From Saussurea involucrata (Eukaryota > Streptophyta > Magnoliopsida > Asterales > Asteraceae), in contig CM066315.1 of the NCBI GenBank assembly GCA_033807775.1, positions 63,372,320 through 63,436,319 on the forward strand: a DNA stretch of 64,000 nt, written 5' to 3'. Made by a program: the position numbers and the translations under genes. How positions within the stretch are numbered: position 1 is the stretch's first letter; each line of letters opens with the position of its first letter. A model generated the notes under the pieces. The model saw only the letters and a list, made by a program, of their open reading frames with translations, was not told where the DNA came from and ran no database searches. This document shows positions 21,328 to 31,380 of this stretch, piece by piece.

Positions 21328-21514
21328 TGTGGTCCCACGGTGGGCGTCAAATTGTTTATGCCAAAAATTACACTTGAAATAATTTAAGGTTGGTTTGTGG
21401 AGCTTTAACAACAAAAAACTGTTTTCTTTGATAAAACAGGACGATTGACAGAAAATAAAGAGACAGCGAAATTGGTGACTCGGAAAACCTGTGTCGAGGG
21501 TAAAAACCGCGGAC
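21328..21514 (-). repeat. PBS and U5 part of a Tat-like gypsy LTR, split by copia B
   Basis: On the minus strand the LTR end ...AATTTTTGGCATAAACA (21353) is followed by TTGACGCCCACCGTGGGACC, the PBS style of Tat-lineage gypsy elements. The stretch GGTAAAAACCGCGG recurs as its complement in the solo LTR at 47430. The LTR probably continues after copia B from 35031 to about 35346, where a terminus ...TTAAAACA and a TATATAA word are found. Confidence 0.45.
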
Positions 21515-21756
21515 TGTGATCCCAGAACAAGTAATCAATCTATCATAACATCAAAGGAAGCCATCTCTATATTCATTCAATGATCAAAAGCTCACAATAT
21601 GGATTGGAATACAATACTTGTGTGTGTGGCTAGTGTGTGTAGAGAGAATGACCTAATTCCTAAAGAGGAAATAAGCAAACTATATATACCTAAGATAAGT
21701 TTGACATAATGACACATTAAGTCCCTCTACTTGGTACAATCAATTAAGCACTAACA
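21515..21756 (-). repeat. 3' LTR of copia B
   Basis: It starts TGTGATCCC and ends CACTAACA; it differs from 34784-35025 at two of 242 positions by eye. The candidate TATA box is TATATATA (21694-21688 on the minus strand). Confidence 0.95.
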
Positions 21757-21772
21757 ATGCCCCCCTTTGTAC
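21757..21772 (-). promoter_or_regulatory. Polypurine tract of copia B
   Basis: On the minus strand, ACAAAGGGGGGCAT lies directly before the TGTTAGTGC start of the LTR. Confidence 0.85.
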
Positions 21773-21791
21773 CAATGTAGAGGCAAAAGAT

Positions 21792-23828
21792 TTAGACGTC
21801 TACTGGGGCCACATATTTCTTCTGAATACCGAAGATGATCTCGAATCTTCGTAATGCATGTCGGTAATCCTTCCGGTAGGTGATGGCTTTAATCACATGG
21901 TTGATCAGGTCCTTTTCTTTGTCTTTGAGCTTCACCTCTCCATTTGCATCCAGACGTAGCTTGCTCTCCAGATGTACCAAAATCATCTTTAATGTACCAT
22001 CGCTGAACTTGTTTACTTCAACGACTCTCATAAATCTCTTATTTGAGTCTTGATCGAGGTAGACAACTCCGAGCTCTGGTTTCTTCAGTACAGTGTAAGC
22101 AGGAATACCTTGGATATCAGGCAGATTTCGGTTTGGTCCTCTCCGATTTACATTTGTTTGGTGAGACTCAAGAGCCATCTGAAAGTCAGTAAGGTAGGAG
22201 AACTTCAGAATATTTCTCATAAACCTCTTCACACTCTGGTAAGTGGCATCGTATTCAATATTCTTTTCTAGGCGGGAGGCTAGGAGATTGTAAAGACTCA
22301 GGAGATCATCTAGTTTCAGACTCTTGAAGTCAGCCTCAGAGAAAACACATTCGGAACCATCAGATCTTAAGACGGTGAACTCAGGATAGAAGACATCGAA
22401 CAACTTATGAGATTCAACCTTTAGTGTCTTCATTATCATGTTGTTCGATCTGACAACACCTATTTCTCTGTCTTTATTTCTCATAACGTACAGAAACTCG
22501 ATCTTCTTCAGTGATGGCCAGTCCTCTACCCCGTAAACTTTCTCCATGTTAATTCTCTGAACGTCTTTAACGAACAAATCTTTCCTTAATCTTTCTTGGA
22601 AGGAAATCATGATACTTACCCTTTCTCCTGTGGCCACGTACCTTGGCTCAGCATCAATAACCTCTTGATAAATTCTAAGTTCAGCCTCGAGTACTGGATC
22701 TCTGATCTTTCCATCATGAATTACCGGAGCTTGTGGAGCTGAAGTACCTATACCCAGATCTGCTGTTTCTGGCTGTGGAGGAGCATCATCTTCAGATTCA
22801 ACTTCCATAACCTGATCCCCAGTAGTATCAAGAACATCATCCAAAGCATCAACCATTTCTACTTTGATCTTGTGGCTCAAATGCTCTGGCTCTTCTTCTG
22901 AATCAATGTAGATGATGTCAACAAACTTATCATCGGCCATCCGCTCGTCCGCTGTTCTATTGTCAACAGTCGAAGGCTTTTCAACCTCGGTTATGACATT
23001 AGCTAGAACTTCCATTTCAATATCTTGTTCCTGTACCACATCAGTCTTCGTTCCAGCTTCAGTTGTTCCCGGTTCACTGACTGAACCCCCCTCATTTCCT
23101 GTACCCGTACCACTTGTTTCTCTGACCCGTGCTCTCTTCTCCCCCTCATGAAGATCAGGATCATCCGGATCCTCATGCCTTCGTTTCATTGGAGCTTGAG
23201 CTTCTATCCCACACTTCTCTTCGACAACCTTAAGCCGGTTGGTGATGGAGGTGAATCCGTTCATCATAGCTTCCGTCATATCTTTCATAGAATCGGTTAG
23301 ACGCTGGAAGTCGTTGCTAGAAGGTGGTTGGGTTGAGGTTTGGGCTTGAGGTTGGGTATGTTGACAAAGTAATGCAATTAAGTAAACCTCTTCAGCTGTA
23401 CTCGAGTCACTTTTGGCAAGAAGACGGGCTAACAACTCTGATTTGAGCTGGTCTTCAGGTATTTGGTGTAACGGTACTGGTGGTGTATTTGGATCGGATT
23501 CATCGTGAGATGTTTGATTCGGAGGAGTTGACGACGATTCCGCAAGTGCTTTGCCCTTTATGGCTCTGCTCACTTCGCTTGTTAACCTGTCAACTGAACA
23601 CTGCATGGCCCGTCGGTGTTGCAAGTTGGCCGTTTCAATTGAGCTTAAAGCAGACGCCAATAATGGTAGCGTGATATAATATGGACGCGGTCCAAGAATT
23701 TGTATAACCTGTTGAGGAGGAAAATTGGGAAACATGTGTCTAACATCCGGACCACTTAGGTTACCGGTTATAGTAGCGGTTGTAGCAACCGTACTGCTTG
23801 TGTTCATGGCTGGCATAGTGTTGACCAT
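21792..23828 (-). pseudogene. Accessory ORF3 of copia B, C-terminal 678 residues
   Basis: This is the longest open ORF3 piece. Residues 1-120 are Ser/Thr/Pro-rich; 180-230 hold KRRHEDPDDPDLHEGEKRAR, a charged nuclear-localisation-like stretch; 260-370 are acidic; 380-678 look folded (FQERLRKDLFVKDVQR, IEFLYVMRNKDRE, YQSVKRFMRNILKFSYLTDFQ, GIPAYTVLKKPELGVVY) and end YVAPVDV. No transmembrane helix, signal peptide or known catalytic motif is visible, so it is not an obvious envelope. The M at 23828 is internal; the real start is 25739. The natural stop lies 35 bp from the LTR. Confidence 0.8.
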
Positions 23829-24760
23829 GACAGGAGTTCCACCATGTCCTCACGAGGCACCAACGAATGGCGGCCTAACTCTGGGTGTTCCGGTTGGAGC
23901 ACAGAGCTCTCAACTTGGTGTTGTACCATCATATGTGTCCTAGGAAAAGATGTTCTTCCGAATGGTCCTAGACTCGATGTGTGTTGAAGAAAGGTCGGTG
24001 GCCGGGGCAGGAGCCTACCTGTTTCAATACCGACAAACACCGAATGTGTTGCCGATAGACTTTGTGCTAATTCCCCTGTGGCAAATGAAACACCGGTCTG
24101 TTGAGAGACCGATGAGTGGCTTGGTGGGGCTGTGCTATGCATGGCTAGGCGCACCACGGCTTGTTCAATACGCAATGGCGACGTACGCTCGTTGGTAGAA
24201 GATGTGGGTACCCGGCTTGGATCGGTGTGGGGAGAGTCGGCAGTTAAAACTTTATCCGACTCTATCACAGCTTCTCTCAGTTCTTTTCTCCATCGTTCCT
24301 CGCCACTAACTACATTTTCCACTTCTTCTTCTACTCCTTCGTTTACATTAGAAGGCCCTGCGGCATCAGTAGCAGTGTCAGAGAATTCGATGATCCGTGT
24401 GGAATCAGCATCGGAACTCACGACTCGTGGTCTCCGACCCATATGCCTTTGAATTAGATGGGCCAGCGGGTCATGATCGGAGTCATCATCGTTGTTATCA
24501 TCATCAAAAGGAGGAAAGACTGGTGCTTCCTCATCATCAGAAGATGAGGCAGCAGCATCGGCTGAGTCCCATGAGACATCATCGTCAAAGATCTTGACTG
24601 GAGGAGGTCGAGGTGGTGGTTGAACTGGTCGTGAAGAGGATGCATGGCCAACAATCCTTAATCTTCTCCTGACCCTCTTTCTTTTTGGTCTCCTCACCTC
24701 TCGTTGTTCAAGAACCCCGTATTCTTAAACCCCCTCGAAATTCTGACCCTCACCTCCTAG
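23804..24760 (-). pseudogene. Accessory ORF3 of copia B, frameshifted middle part
   Basis: A frameshift near 23815 and a TAA near 24726 isolate this part. It begins with a strongly basic stretch, RRPKRKRVRRRLRI, which resembles a nuclear localisation signal. A Ser/Asp-rich acidic region follows (SSDDEEAPVFPPFDDDNNDDD). Copy C has a basic stretch (VRRRVRKRE) at the same place, so it is a conserved feature. The Ser/Thr-rich end contains the SQQTGVSFATGELAQSL block shared with 15927-16277. Confidence 0.75.
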
Positions 24761-24992
24761 TAGGTTTGCATCTTGGGGAGGTCCCTCCGGCTCTGGCTGG
24801 GCCACTAATGCGTTTTCTAACCTATATTGCCTAACTACCCAGGACTGTTGGTCAGCATATGCGAGTACGTCTTCTCGGATGACGATAATGTGAGCAAAAT
24901 CCACGTGCTTAGGCTCTTATGTAATGCATGTACTGGCTTGGGCCTCGTGGAGCATCTGCACGTCGGGGAATTTCATGATTGTCTTCCATAAT

Positions 24993-25739
24993 CTAATGAA
25001 TCAGAATCTGGAAGAACCTCTGGTATGGCACGAAATTACGGTCCTTCTTTAGGCGTGCCTTGTCTTCGACTAGCTCGATCAGTTCATTCCAAAGCAGGAT
25101 AGCATAGTCGATGTTTCGGTTAAATGCAAAGGTATGGAACATCCGTAGGATAGGCAGGTTCGTCTTGTCTAAGCCTGTGTGTTTGGAAGTCATACAGCGG
25201 TTAAAGATAGAGCATAGTGTGTACCATACTCTCGGAAGATAGTTGTGCCTGAACTGAGATGAACTGGTAAGAACGTGGTTGTCGGGGTGTTGATATCCAA
25301 GACTTCTGATATCGGCGAATAGTTGTTCTTCCGGAACCGGATCCTCAAAGTTCTCGGAATAAGGAAGGTTAAGTGCACGACGGAGTCCTCGTAGAGTAAT
25401 TCGGGCATCAAAATGATCAACTCTTGCCGTGAAATGTGGTGTACGGTGAGTCGGATTGAACTGAAGTGTACCCCAAAATTGTTGAAGGTAGATGGCCGGT
25501 ACAAGCTCGACTCTAGTAAGCGCAGTTCGTAGAGGATGGCCGCGGATGATCTCTATGATTATCTGATGGTCGAAAGGAACCTCTAGATCTAGATGATGGT
25601 TGTTATCATCAAATCTCAGAAAGTTCGCCCTCGGGAAAATCTCTTCATCCCGGTCACGAGCATTTACGGACGGGTGGGATGAACGATGCGAACGGATGAT
25701 GGTGTTGTCATCCGAAGCGTTTCCATCATGTTGATCCAT
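24993..25739 (-). pseudogene. Accessory ORF3 of copia B, N-terminal domain
   Basis: The ATG at 25739 (MDQHDGN) is preferred because the three copies align there and CAG comes immediately before it. The domain has AIYLQQFWGTLQF, VDHFDARITLRGLRRALNLPY, EEQLFADIRSLGYQ, PRVWYTLCSIFNRCMTSKHTGLDK and YAILLWNELIELVED. It resembles the hypothetical proteins of Asteraceae copia elements. A TAG at about 24990 ends it where copy C reads IHQIMES, so a CAG to TAG change is likely. Function unknown. Confidence 0.8.
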
Positions 25740-25814
25740 CTGAACCACTTAACAGTTTAGAACAGTGCCAAAGTTGAGTTTGCCTTTTAAAAAAAAATCA
25801 AAAAATTCCCAAGT

Positions 25815-26015
25815 CTTGGGCATATCGCAACCCACACCAAAAAGTTATCACAGGCAAAGAGTTATCGCAACATGAAGAAATGACAAGAGGTTATCGCAAC
25901 ACATTGATTGCGATAAGATCTTGTCGCAACTCAAGGTTGCGATAAGGATGAACATAGACCGTTGCGATAGTTTTGAATGTTTGAAGATGTGTTGGTTGCG
26001 ACAAGGATGAACACC
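25815..26015. repeat. TATCGCAA/TTGCGATA palindrome cluster, intron side (copia B)
   Basis: About nine motif copies occur, including the pair TATCGCAACACATTGATTGCGATA. The cluster lies between the candidate splice donor and the ORF3 ATG. Confidence 0.85.
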
Positions 26016-26250
26016 GAATAAATCCCAAGTGTTCAGGCCCAGATTTGACTTTTTCGCTCAAAACATGTTAAAACTCACACTACTAGGCTCGCAAACATCT
26101 CGACAGTGAAACCCTAAGACTTCTAACAACTAAAACACACAAATACATGATTTAACGCAGATAAACAAGAATATCGAACCCTAAAACCCTAAAAATGACT
26201 GTAACTTGAGATTTTATGGATGAAATCGACTGGAAGTTTAGAATCAGTAC

Positions 26251-26414
26251 CTCGATGTAGATCTGAGTAGAATGAATGCAACAGAAATCGCGAAAAATCT
26301 TTGAAAAACGAGAAGCACAGTAGCAGTTTTAGAGAGAAAAGGGTTTTTTTTAGATGAGACAAGATATGAGAACGTCTCTGCTATTTATACGATTTTTCAA
26401 AAAAATTACACGTG
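26251..26414 (-). promoter_or_regulatory. Candidate internal promoter and leader exon for ORF3 (copia B)
   Basis: On the minus strand, CACGTG (26414-26409) is followed by TATAAATA (26389-26382), a leader with CTCTCTAAAAC, and CATCGAG before GTAC (donor at 26250-26249). A good acceptor, GGTTCAG, ends at 25740, directly before the ATG. The predicted intron is about 511 bp, close to the 515 and 493 bp of the other copies. No RNA evidence is available here. Confidence 0.6.
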
Positions 26415-26454
26415 GCACAAAGAGATTGGTCCAAAGTTTTGACCTGCCATAGTG

Positions 26455-26660
26455 TCAGGTTGTCGCAATGAACAAGTTGGGATAACCTCTGTATCTTATC
26501 GCAACAGAAGGTTGCGACAAGATACTGTTCCTACGGTCTTATCACAATGCATGGTTGCGATAAGCAATATACTTGGTTTCATCGCAACAGAAGATTGCGA
26601 TAAAACACTGTTCACCGTGATATCGCAAGTGAAGGTTGCGATAACAGTGAAACTTGGACA
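26455..26660. repeat. TATCGCAA/TTGCGATA palindrome cluster, upstream side (copia B)
   Basis: About ten copies occur, mostly as hairpin pairs with loops of 5-9 bases, such as TATCGCAAGTGAAGGTTGCGATA. ACTGTTC words follow two of the pairs. Confidence 0.85.
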
Positions 26661-27153
26661 TTTTCAGATAAAATTTTAAAAGATTTTATCACATTGGAAG
26701 ATGTCCAACTTCCAATTGATTAAGCACTCAAGGTTTTTGAAATATTTTCACTCCCCCTTAAATGATGCAAGTATGTTTTGAAAAATTGATTTTCATCATT
26801 TAAGAGTTTGTGGTTAAAACAAATTAGAGAACATACCTTGTGATCGTCAAGTAAGAAGCACATGAAATCAACTCTTACAACCTTTGTCAGATATGCACAC
26901 TCCCCCTAATCTTGTGCATACATTTTATATTGTACTCCCCCTGAGACTATGAAACACCTTATGCAGACACAAGTATCATAACAAGAATGTAGAGAGACAA
27001 AAAGAATAAACAATGAAAAACAACAAAGACATGAAATCAAAATATCTTATATTGAGAATAGAATGTGATGAAAATTTGAATGTATCAATCTAGATAGAAA
27101 TAACTAGATTGAAATACACATATTTCCATCCATTATATGATCAATATAGAATA

Positions 27154-28842
27154 TTAAACTTTCATGTTCAACATGCCGAGCTTGGATACTAAGAAATTAA
27201 AGCGTTTTTCATCCAAGGCTTTCGTAAAGAGATCGGCAAGTTGATACTCAGTTGTGACAAAGTATAATTCAATCGTACCTTTTTCGACATGATCTTTAAT
27301 AAAATGATACCTGATGTCGATGTGTTTGGTCTTTGTATGTTGGATCGGGTTAGCTGATATGGCAATTGCACTCTTGCTGTCACAGTAGATGGGGATCTTC
27401 TCATACTTGAAGCCGTAGTCCATCAGTTGAGTCTTCATCCACAGAACTTGTGAACAACAACTGGCAGCGGCAACATATTCTGCCTCCGCAGTTCATGTAG
27501 AAACACAGTTCTGTTTCCTCGAAGACCAACTTACTAGTTTGTCACCCAAAAAGTGCACATGACCAGATGTGGTCTTCCGGTCTAGCATACTACCTCCATG
27601 ATCCGCATCAGAATATGCAGTGAGTTCGAATCCCGTTCCCTTTGGGTACCACAAACCAAGATACGGTGGCCTCTTTAGATATCGAAAGATCCTTTTAACA
27701 GCACCAAGATGTGATTTTTTTGGTTGTGCCTGAAATCTTGCACATAAACAAGTCGAAAACATTATATCTGGACGACTTGCCGTAAGGTACATTAAAGAGC
27801 CTATCATCCCTCTGTAATTCTTAACATCGACATCTACACCATGTGGATCCGGACCAATTTTAGATCCATGAGCCATAGGTGTACCAATTGAGGTACAGTT
27901 TTCCATCTTGAATTTCTTCAAGATGTCAAACACATACTTGGATTGGTTGATGAAGATACCTGTTGAGAATTGCTTGACTTGTAATCCAAGAAAGAAATTA
28001 ATCTCTCCCATCATACTCATCTGGAATCTAGTCATCATAATGCCCGAAAACCAAGTACACAATCCAGGGTCAGTTGAACCAAATATAATATCATCAACGT
28101 AAATTTGTACCAGAAGGATCTCACCATTTTTATGCAGAGTGAAGAGAGTTGTGTCAATTTTACCTTTCCGAAAGCCAACACCAAGTAGGTAGGTAGATAA
28201 GATTTCATACCAGGCGCGAGGGGCTTGCTTGACACCGTAGAGAGTTTTGTCAAGAATGTAGACGTGATCTGGTTTATTTTTGTCCACAAAACCCTCCGGT
28301 TGAGAAACATATACTTCTTCCTTTAAGATATCGTTCAAGAAAGCAGTCTTCACGTCCATTTGATAGACAATGAAGTTTCTGAAAGCGGCAAATGAAAGGA
28401 ACATCCGAATTGCCTCTAGGCGAGCTACCGGTGCATACGTCTCATCGTAGTCGATTCCCTCTTGTTGCCTATACCCTTTCGCTATAAGGCGTGCTTTGTT
28501 TCTCACAACAATCCCATCTTTATCTTTCTTATTCTTCAGGACCCACTTTGTACCAATTACCGTTTTACACTTGGGCCTAGGAACTAGTCTCCACACGTTC
28601 AATGCTTCAAAATAATTCAGCTCATCATGCATGGAAATGATCCAATCTGGATCTTCTAAGGCTTGTTGAACTGTAGTGGGCTGAACTTGACTTAGAAAGA
28701 GCGCGTAAAGGACTTCGTTAGCCGTAGCAGATCTTGTCTTTACAGGTTCGGAGACGTCACCAATGACTTGTTCAATGGGGTGACTCTTAGTCCATCTTGT
28801 AGAATATGGGAGGAGAGATACAGCACCTTTATTGGGATCCAC
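27154..28842 (-). pseudogene. Reverse transcriptase and RNase H of copia B pol
   Basis: RT runs from about 28700 to 27950 with GTKWVLKNKKD, KARLIAKGYRQQEGIDYDE, MDVKTAFLND and YVDDIIFGST. RNase H follows with LTAYSDADHGGSMLD, here with the expected Asp, then IYCDSKSAI and KHIDIRYHFIKDHVE. A TGA at about 27494, inside the AEAEY region of RNase H, separates 27154-27438 from the rest. The stop after LNMKV at 27154 is the natural end of pol. Confidence 0.9.
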
Positions 28843-29354
28843 TAAGGTGGGATCTTTATCAAATTCAACTCTATTGTCAAGGTTGGTTCCGGTTGTGGGG
28901 CTGGTTCATTGACAGAGGAGTCAACAGGAACTGCCTCCGGATCTGACGAAGAAGCACCATTCATGGATACACGTTGTATTGCTTGTGGAGATGCCATATG
29001 CGTGTTACTTGAAGACGAAGCAAGAGTTGTTGCACCAGTTGTAGGAGTAGTCAGTACCGGTGAAGGCCCTGACAATGTAGCATTAGCTGTTGGTGTGGCA
29101 ACATTGCTCCTGTTAATGATAGATGAAGAAGGTTTATCATTACCAAAATAATCATCATAAAAATATTCAAACAATAAATCAAGATCATTAGGTTTAGAGT
29201 TAGAAGATGAAGCTTGATTCTTGTTTGAAAATCTAGTCATCACAGGACGGATTTGTCTAGATGCTAGGATTCCAGATATTGCGGGTTCTGTACTATTTTG
29301 CACAGAAGCCATGTCTTCAGTTTCGTCGAATCTGACGTTTATGCTTTCCTTCAC
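28842..29354 (-). pseudogene. Integrase-RT linker of copia B
   Basis: The linker is Ser/Thr/Pro-rich with NDLDLLFEYFYDDYFGNDK, as in copy A. A one-base loss near 28860 shifts the frame before LVDPN, and a further break lies near 29405. Confidence 0.8.
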
Positions 29355-29411
29355 AGTTCTGGACGACTTGAGATAGACTCTGTATGCTTTTGACGTGAGC
29401 GAGTATCCGAT

Positions 29412-30221
29412 TTAAACGCCCTCAATACCCTTTGGACTGAATTTGTTCAAGTTGTCCTTGTCGTTCAGCACAACACACCTGCATCCAAAAACACGAAAGT
29501 AGTGTATTACAGGTTTTCTATTATTAATCAGTTCATATGGAGTTTTACCAAATCGACGATGGATAATAGAACGGTTTTGTGTATAGCATGCCGTTAAAAC
29601 AGCTTCGGCCCACAGAAACAGAGGTAGATCAGCATAAGACAGCATCGTTCTGGCGGCTTCAACAAGTGTGCGGTTCCGTCTTTCAACGACTTCGTTCTGC
29701 TGAGGTGTTCTAGCCGCATAATATTGATGAGATATTCCTAATGATTTAAAGAAATCATCAAGAGTCTTGTTCTTGAACTCTGTCCCGTTATCTGACCTAA
29801 CAGTCTGAACTGTTTGTTGACGATTCACTTGAAGCTGTTTGATTAACGAGATGATCAAGTTAGGTGTTTCATCTTTTGATCGAAGAAACTTGACCCAAGT
29901 ATATCTCGAATAATCATCAACAATGACTAACACGTATCGTTTGGCACTGATACTCTGTGTCTTCATCGGACCACAGAGATCCATATGAAGGATTTCCAAA
30001 GGTTTGTGTGTGATGGGTTCGGGTTTTGGTGGGTGAGGAGCTCGCTTTATCTTCCCCTTCTCACAAGCAGTACAGAAATTGTCTTTCTCAAACTGCAGAA
30101 CTGGTAGACCTATAACTAAATCACCCAACGTTAGCTTTTGAATGTAACGAAAATTGAGATGAAATAGTCGTCTATGCCATAACCAACTCTTTTCCATTGT
30201 TGCCTTAGTCATCAGACACAC
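29412..30221 (-). pseudogene. Integrase of copia B, complete catalytic core
   Basis: The HHCC zinc motif is present (HRRLFHLNFRY ... CTACEKGK). The DDE core has Asp in LHMDLCGPM, Asp in VRSDNGTEF and Glu in NEVVERRNRTL. The C-terminal VFGCRCVVLNDKDNL part follows. The 269-residue segment is uninterrupted and is the best integrase copy in the window. It inserts cDNA into chromosomal DNA in an active element. The frame ends at an in-frame TAA (29411). Confidence 0.9.
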
Positions 30222-31380
30222 GTCATTCTTTGGCTTAATCTTTGATAGGTCAATAGTGTAAAGATTTGACTTTCAAGAACCAACTAGAAGTTCATTTCCT
30301 TCGTCGGTTAGAATTGCACACCGGGTCTTTTTGAAATGGACTTCTAGGTCTTTGTCACAAAACTGACCTATGCTAAGCAAGTTATGTCCTAAGCCTTCAA
30401 CATAATTAACTTTAGTGATCCTGACGTTGTATGTTACTATATCTCCATAACCCAAGATTGGAGAGTACTAATCATTCCCAAATTTAACTTTCCTTCCATC
30501 TTTTTCCACAAAGTTGCTCAACAGCTCCTTTCTACCTGTCATGTGTTTTGAGCAACCAGAATCCAAATACCACACATGACGGAGCTGCAAAATGGAATTT
30601 AAACAGTTTTAGGTACTCACTGCCAATTGGGTCCTTTCGGGTTAGGAGAATTAACAGGTTTCTTTGAAGTGTTGTGGTTATAATATCTATTTGTGTAAAA
30701 ACGATTGGAACCATAGAAATTATAACCAAACCATGAAGAATAATCAGACTTGCAGATAAAATCATCTACACCACATGAAGAAAAACAAATTTGATCATGT
30801 TCTAAATTAATCAGTTGTTGCATTGAAGAAATCTTGTACGGAATAACAAGTTTTTGTTTGTTTGAAGAAACACAATTACTAACAGTAGAAGCAAAAGTGT
30901 TTTTCTTGGAATGAAAAGCGACATTAGATGATTTTCTCTAGGCCACATCCTGTGTGGACTCCTTTATTCTCCACTCTAACCGCGAGTTGTTTATTAAATA
31001 ACGATCTGAAACGGAATCAAAATAAGAATCGTAAGCGTAGGAATTTTGAGCTCAAGAAGATTTAGATTTTCGCTTATTTTTCTTCTTTTTCTTTTTCTTT
31101 TTCTTTTTCTCAACGGTTTTAGAAGATTCCCCTTCGAAGAAATTCTTCTTAGGTTCCTCTTCCTTGATCAAAAATTCAGAATGATCCGGAAGTATAGCAC
31201 TAAAATCAAATTGAACATCTTTTTGTTGTGCTTTCTTACATTTCCCATCACAAGAAATGTCAATAACACAATCAACCTTAATGTCATCGGAAGAAGAAGT
31301 TTGGAAGATATCCCAAGAGTTTTCATTAACAGGTTGTTTCTCTAGATCAAAAGGTTCAAAATCATCAAAGTCATTCACAG
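30222..31380 (-). pseudogene. Protease and gag-pol linker of copia B
   Basis: 30273-30560 holds the protease and pre-integrase parts (GLGHNLLSIGQFCDKDLEVHF), with stops near 30274 and 30470. 30600-31380 is the linker with a poly-Lys stretch (KKKKKKKKKNKRK, 31073-31115), a DEF-like acidic part and the Tyr/Asn-rich SWFGYNFYGSNRF region. The poly-Lys run is longer than in copy A. Confidence 0.78.

Noticed and set aside
21792..25739. Calling ORF3 an envelope gene
   Set aside because: Its place after pol is env-like, but no signal peptide, membrane segment or furin-type site is visible.
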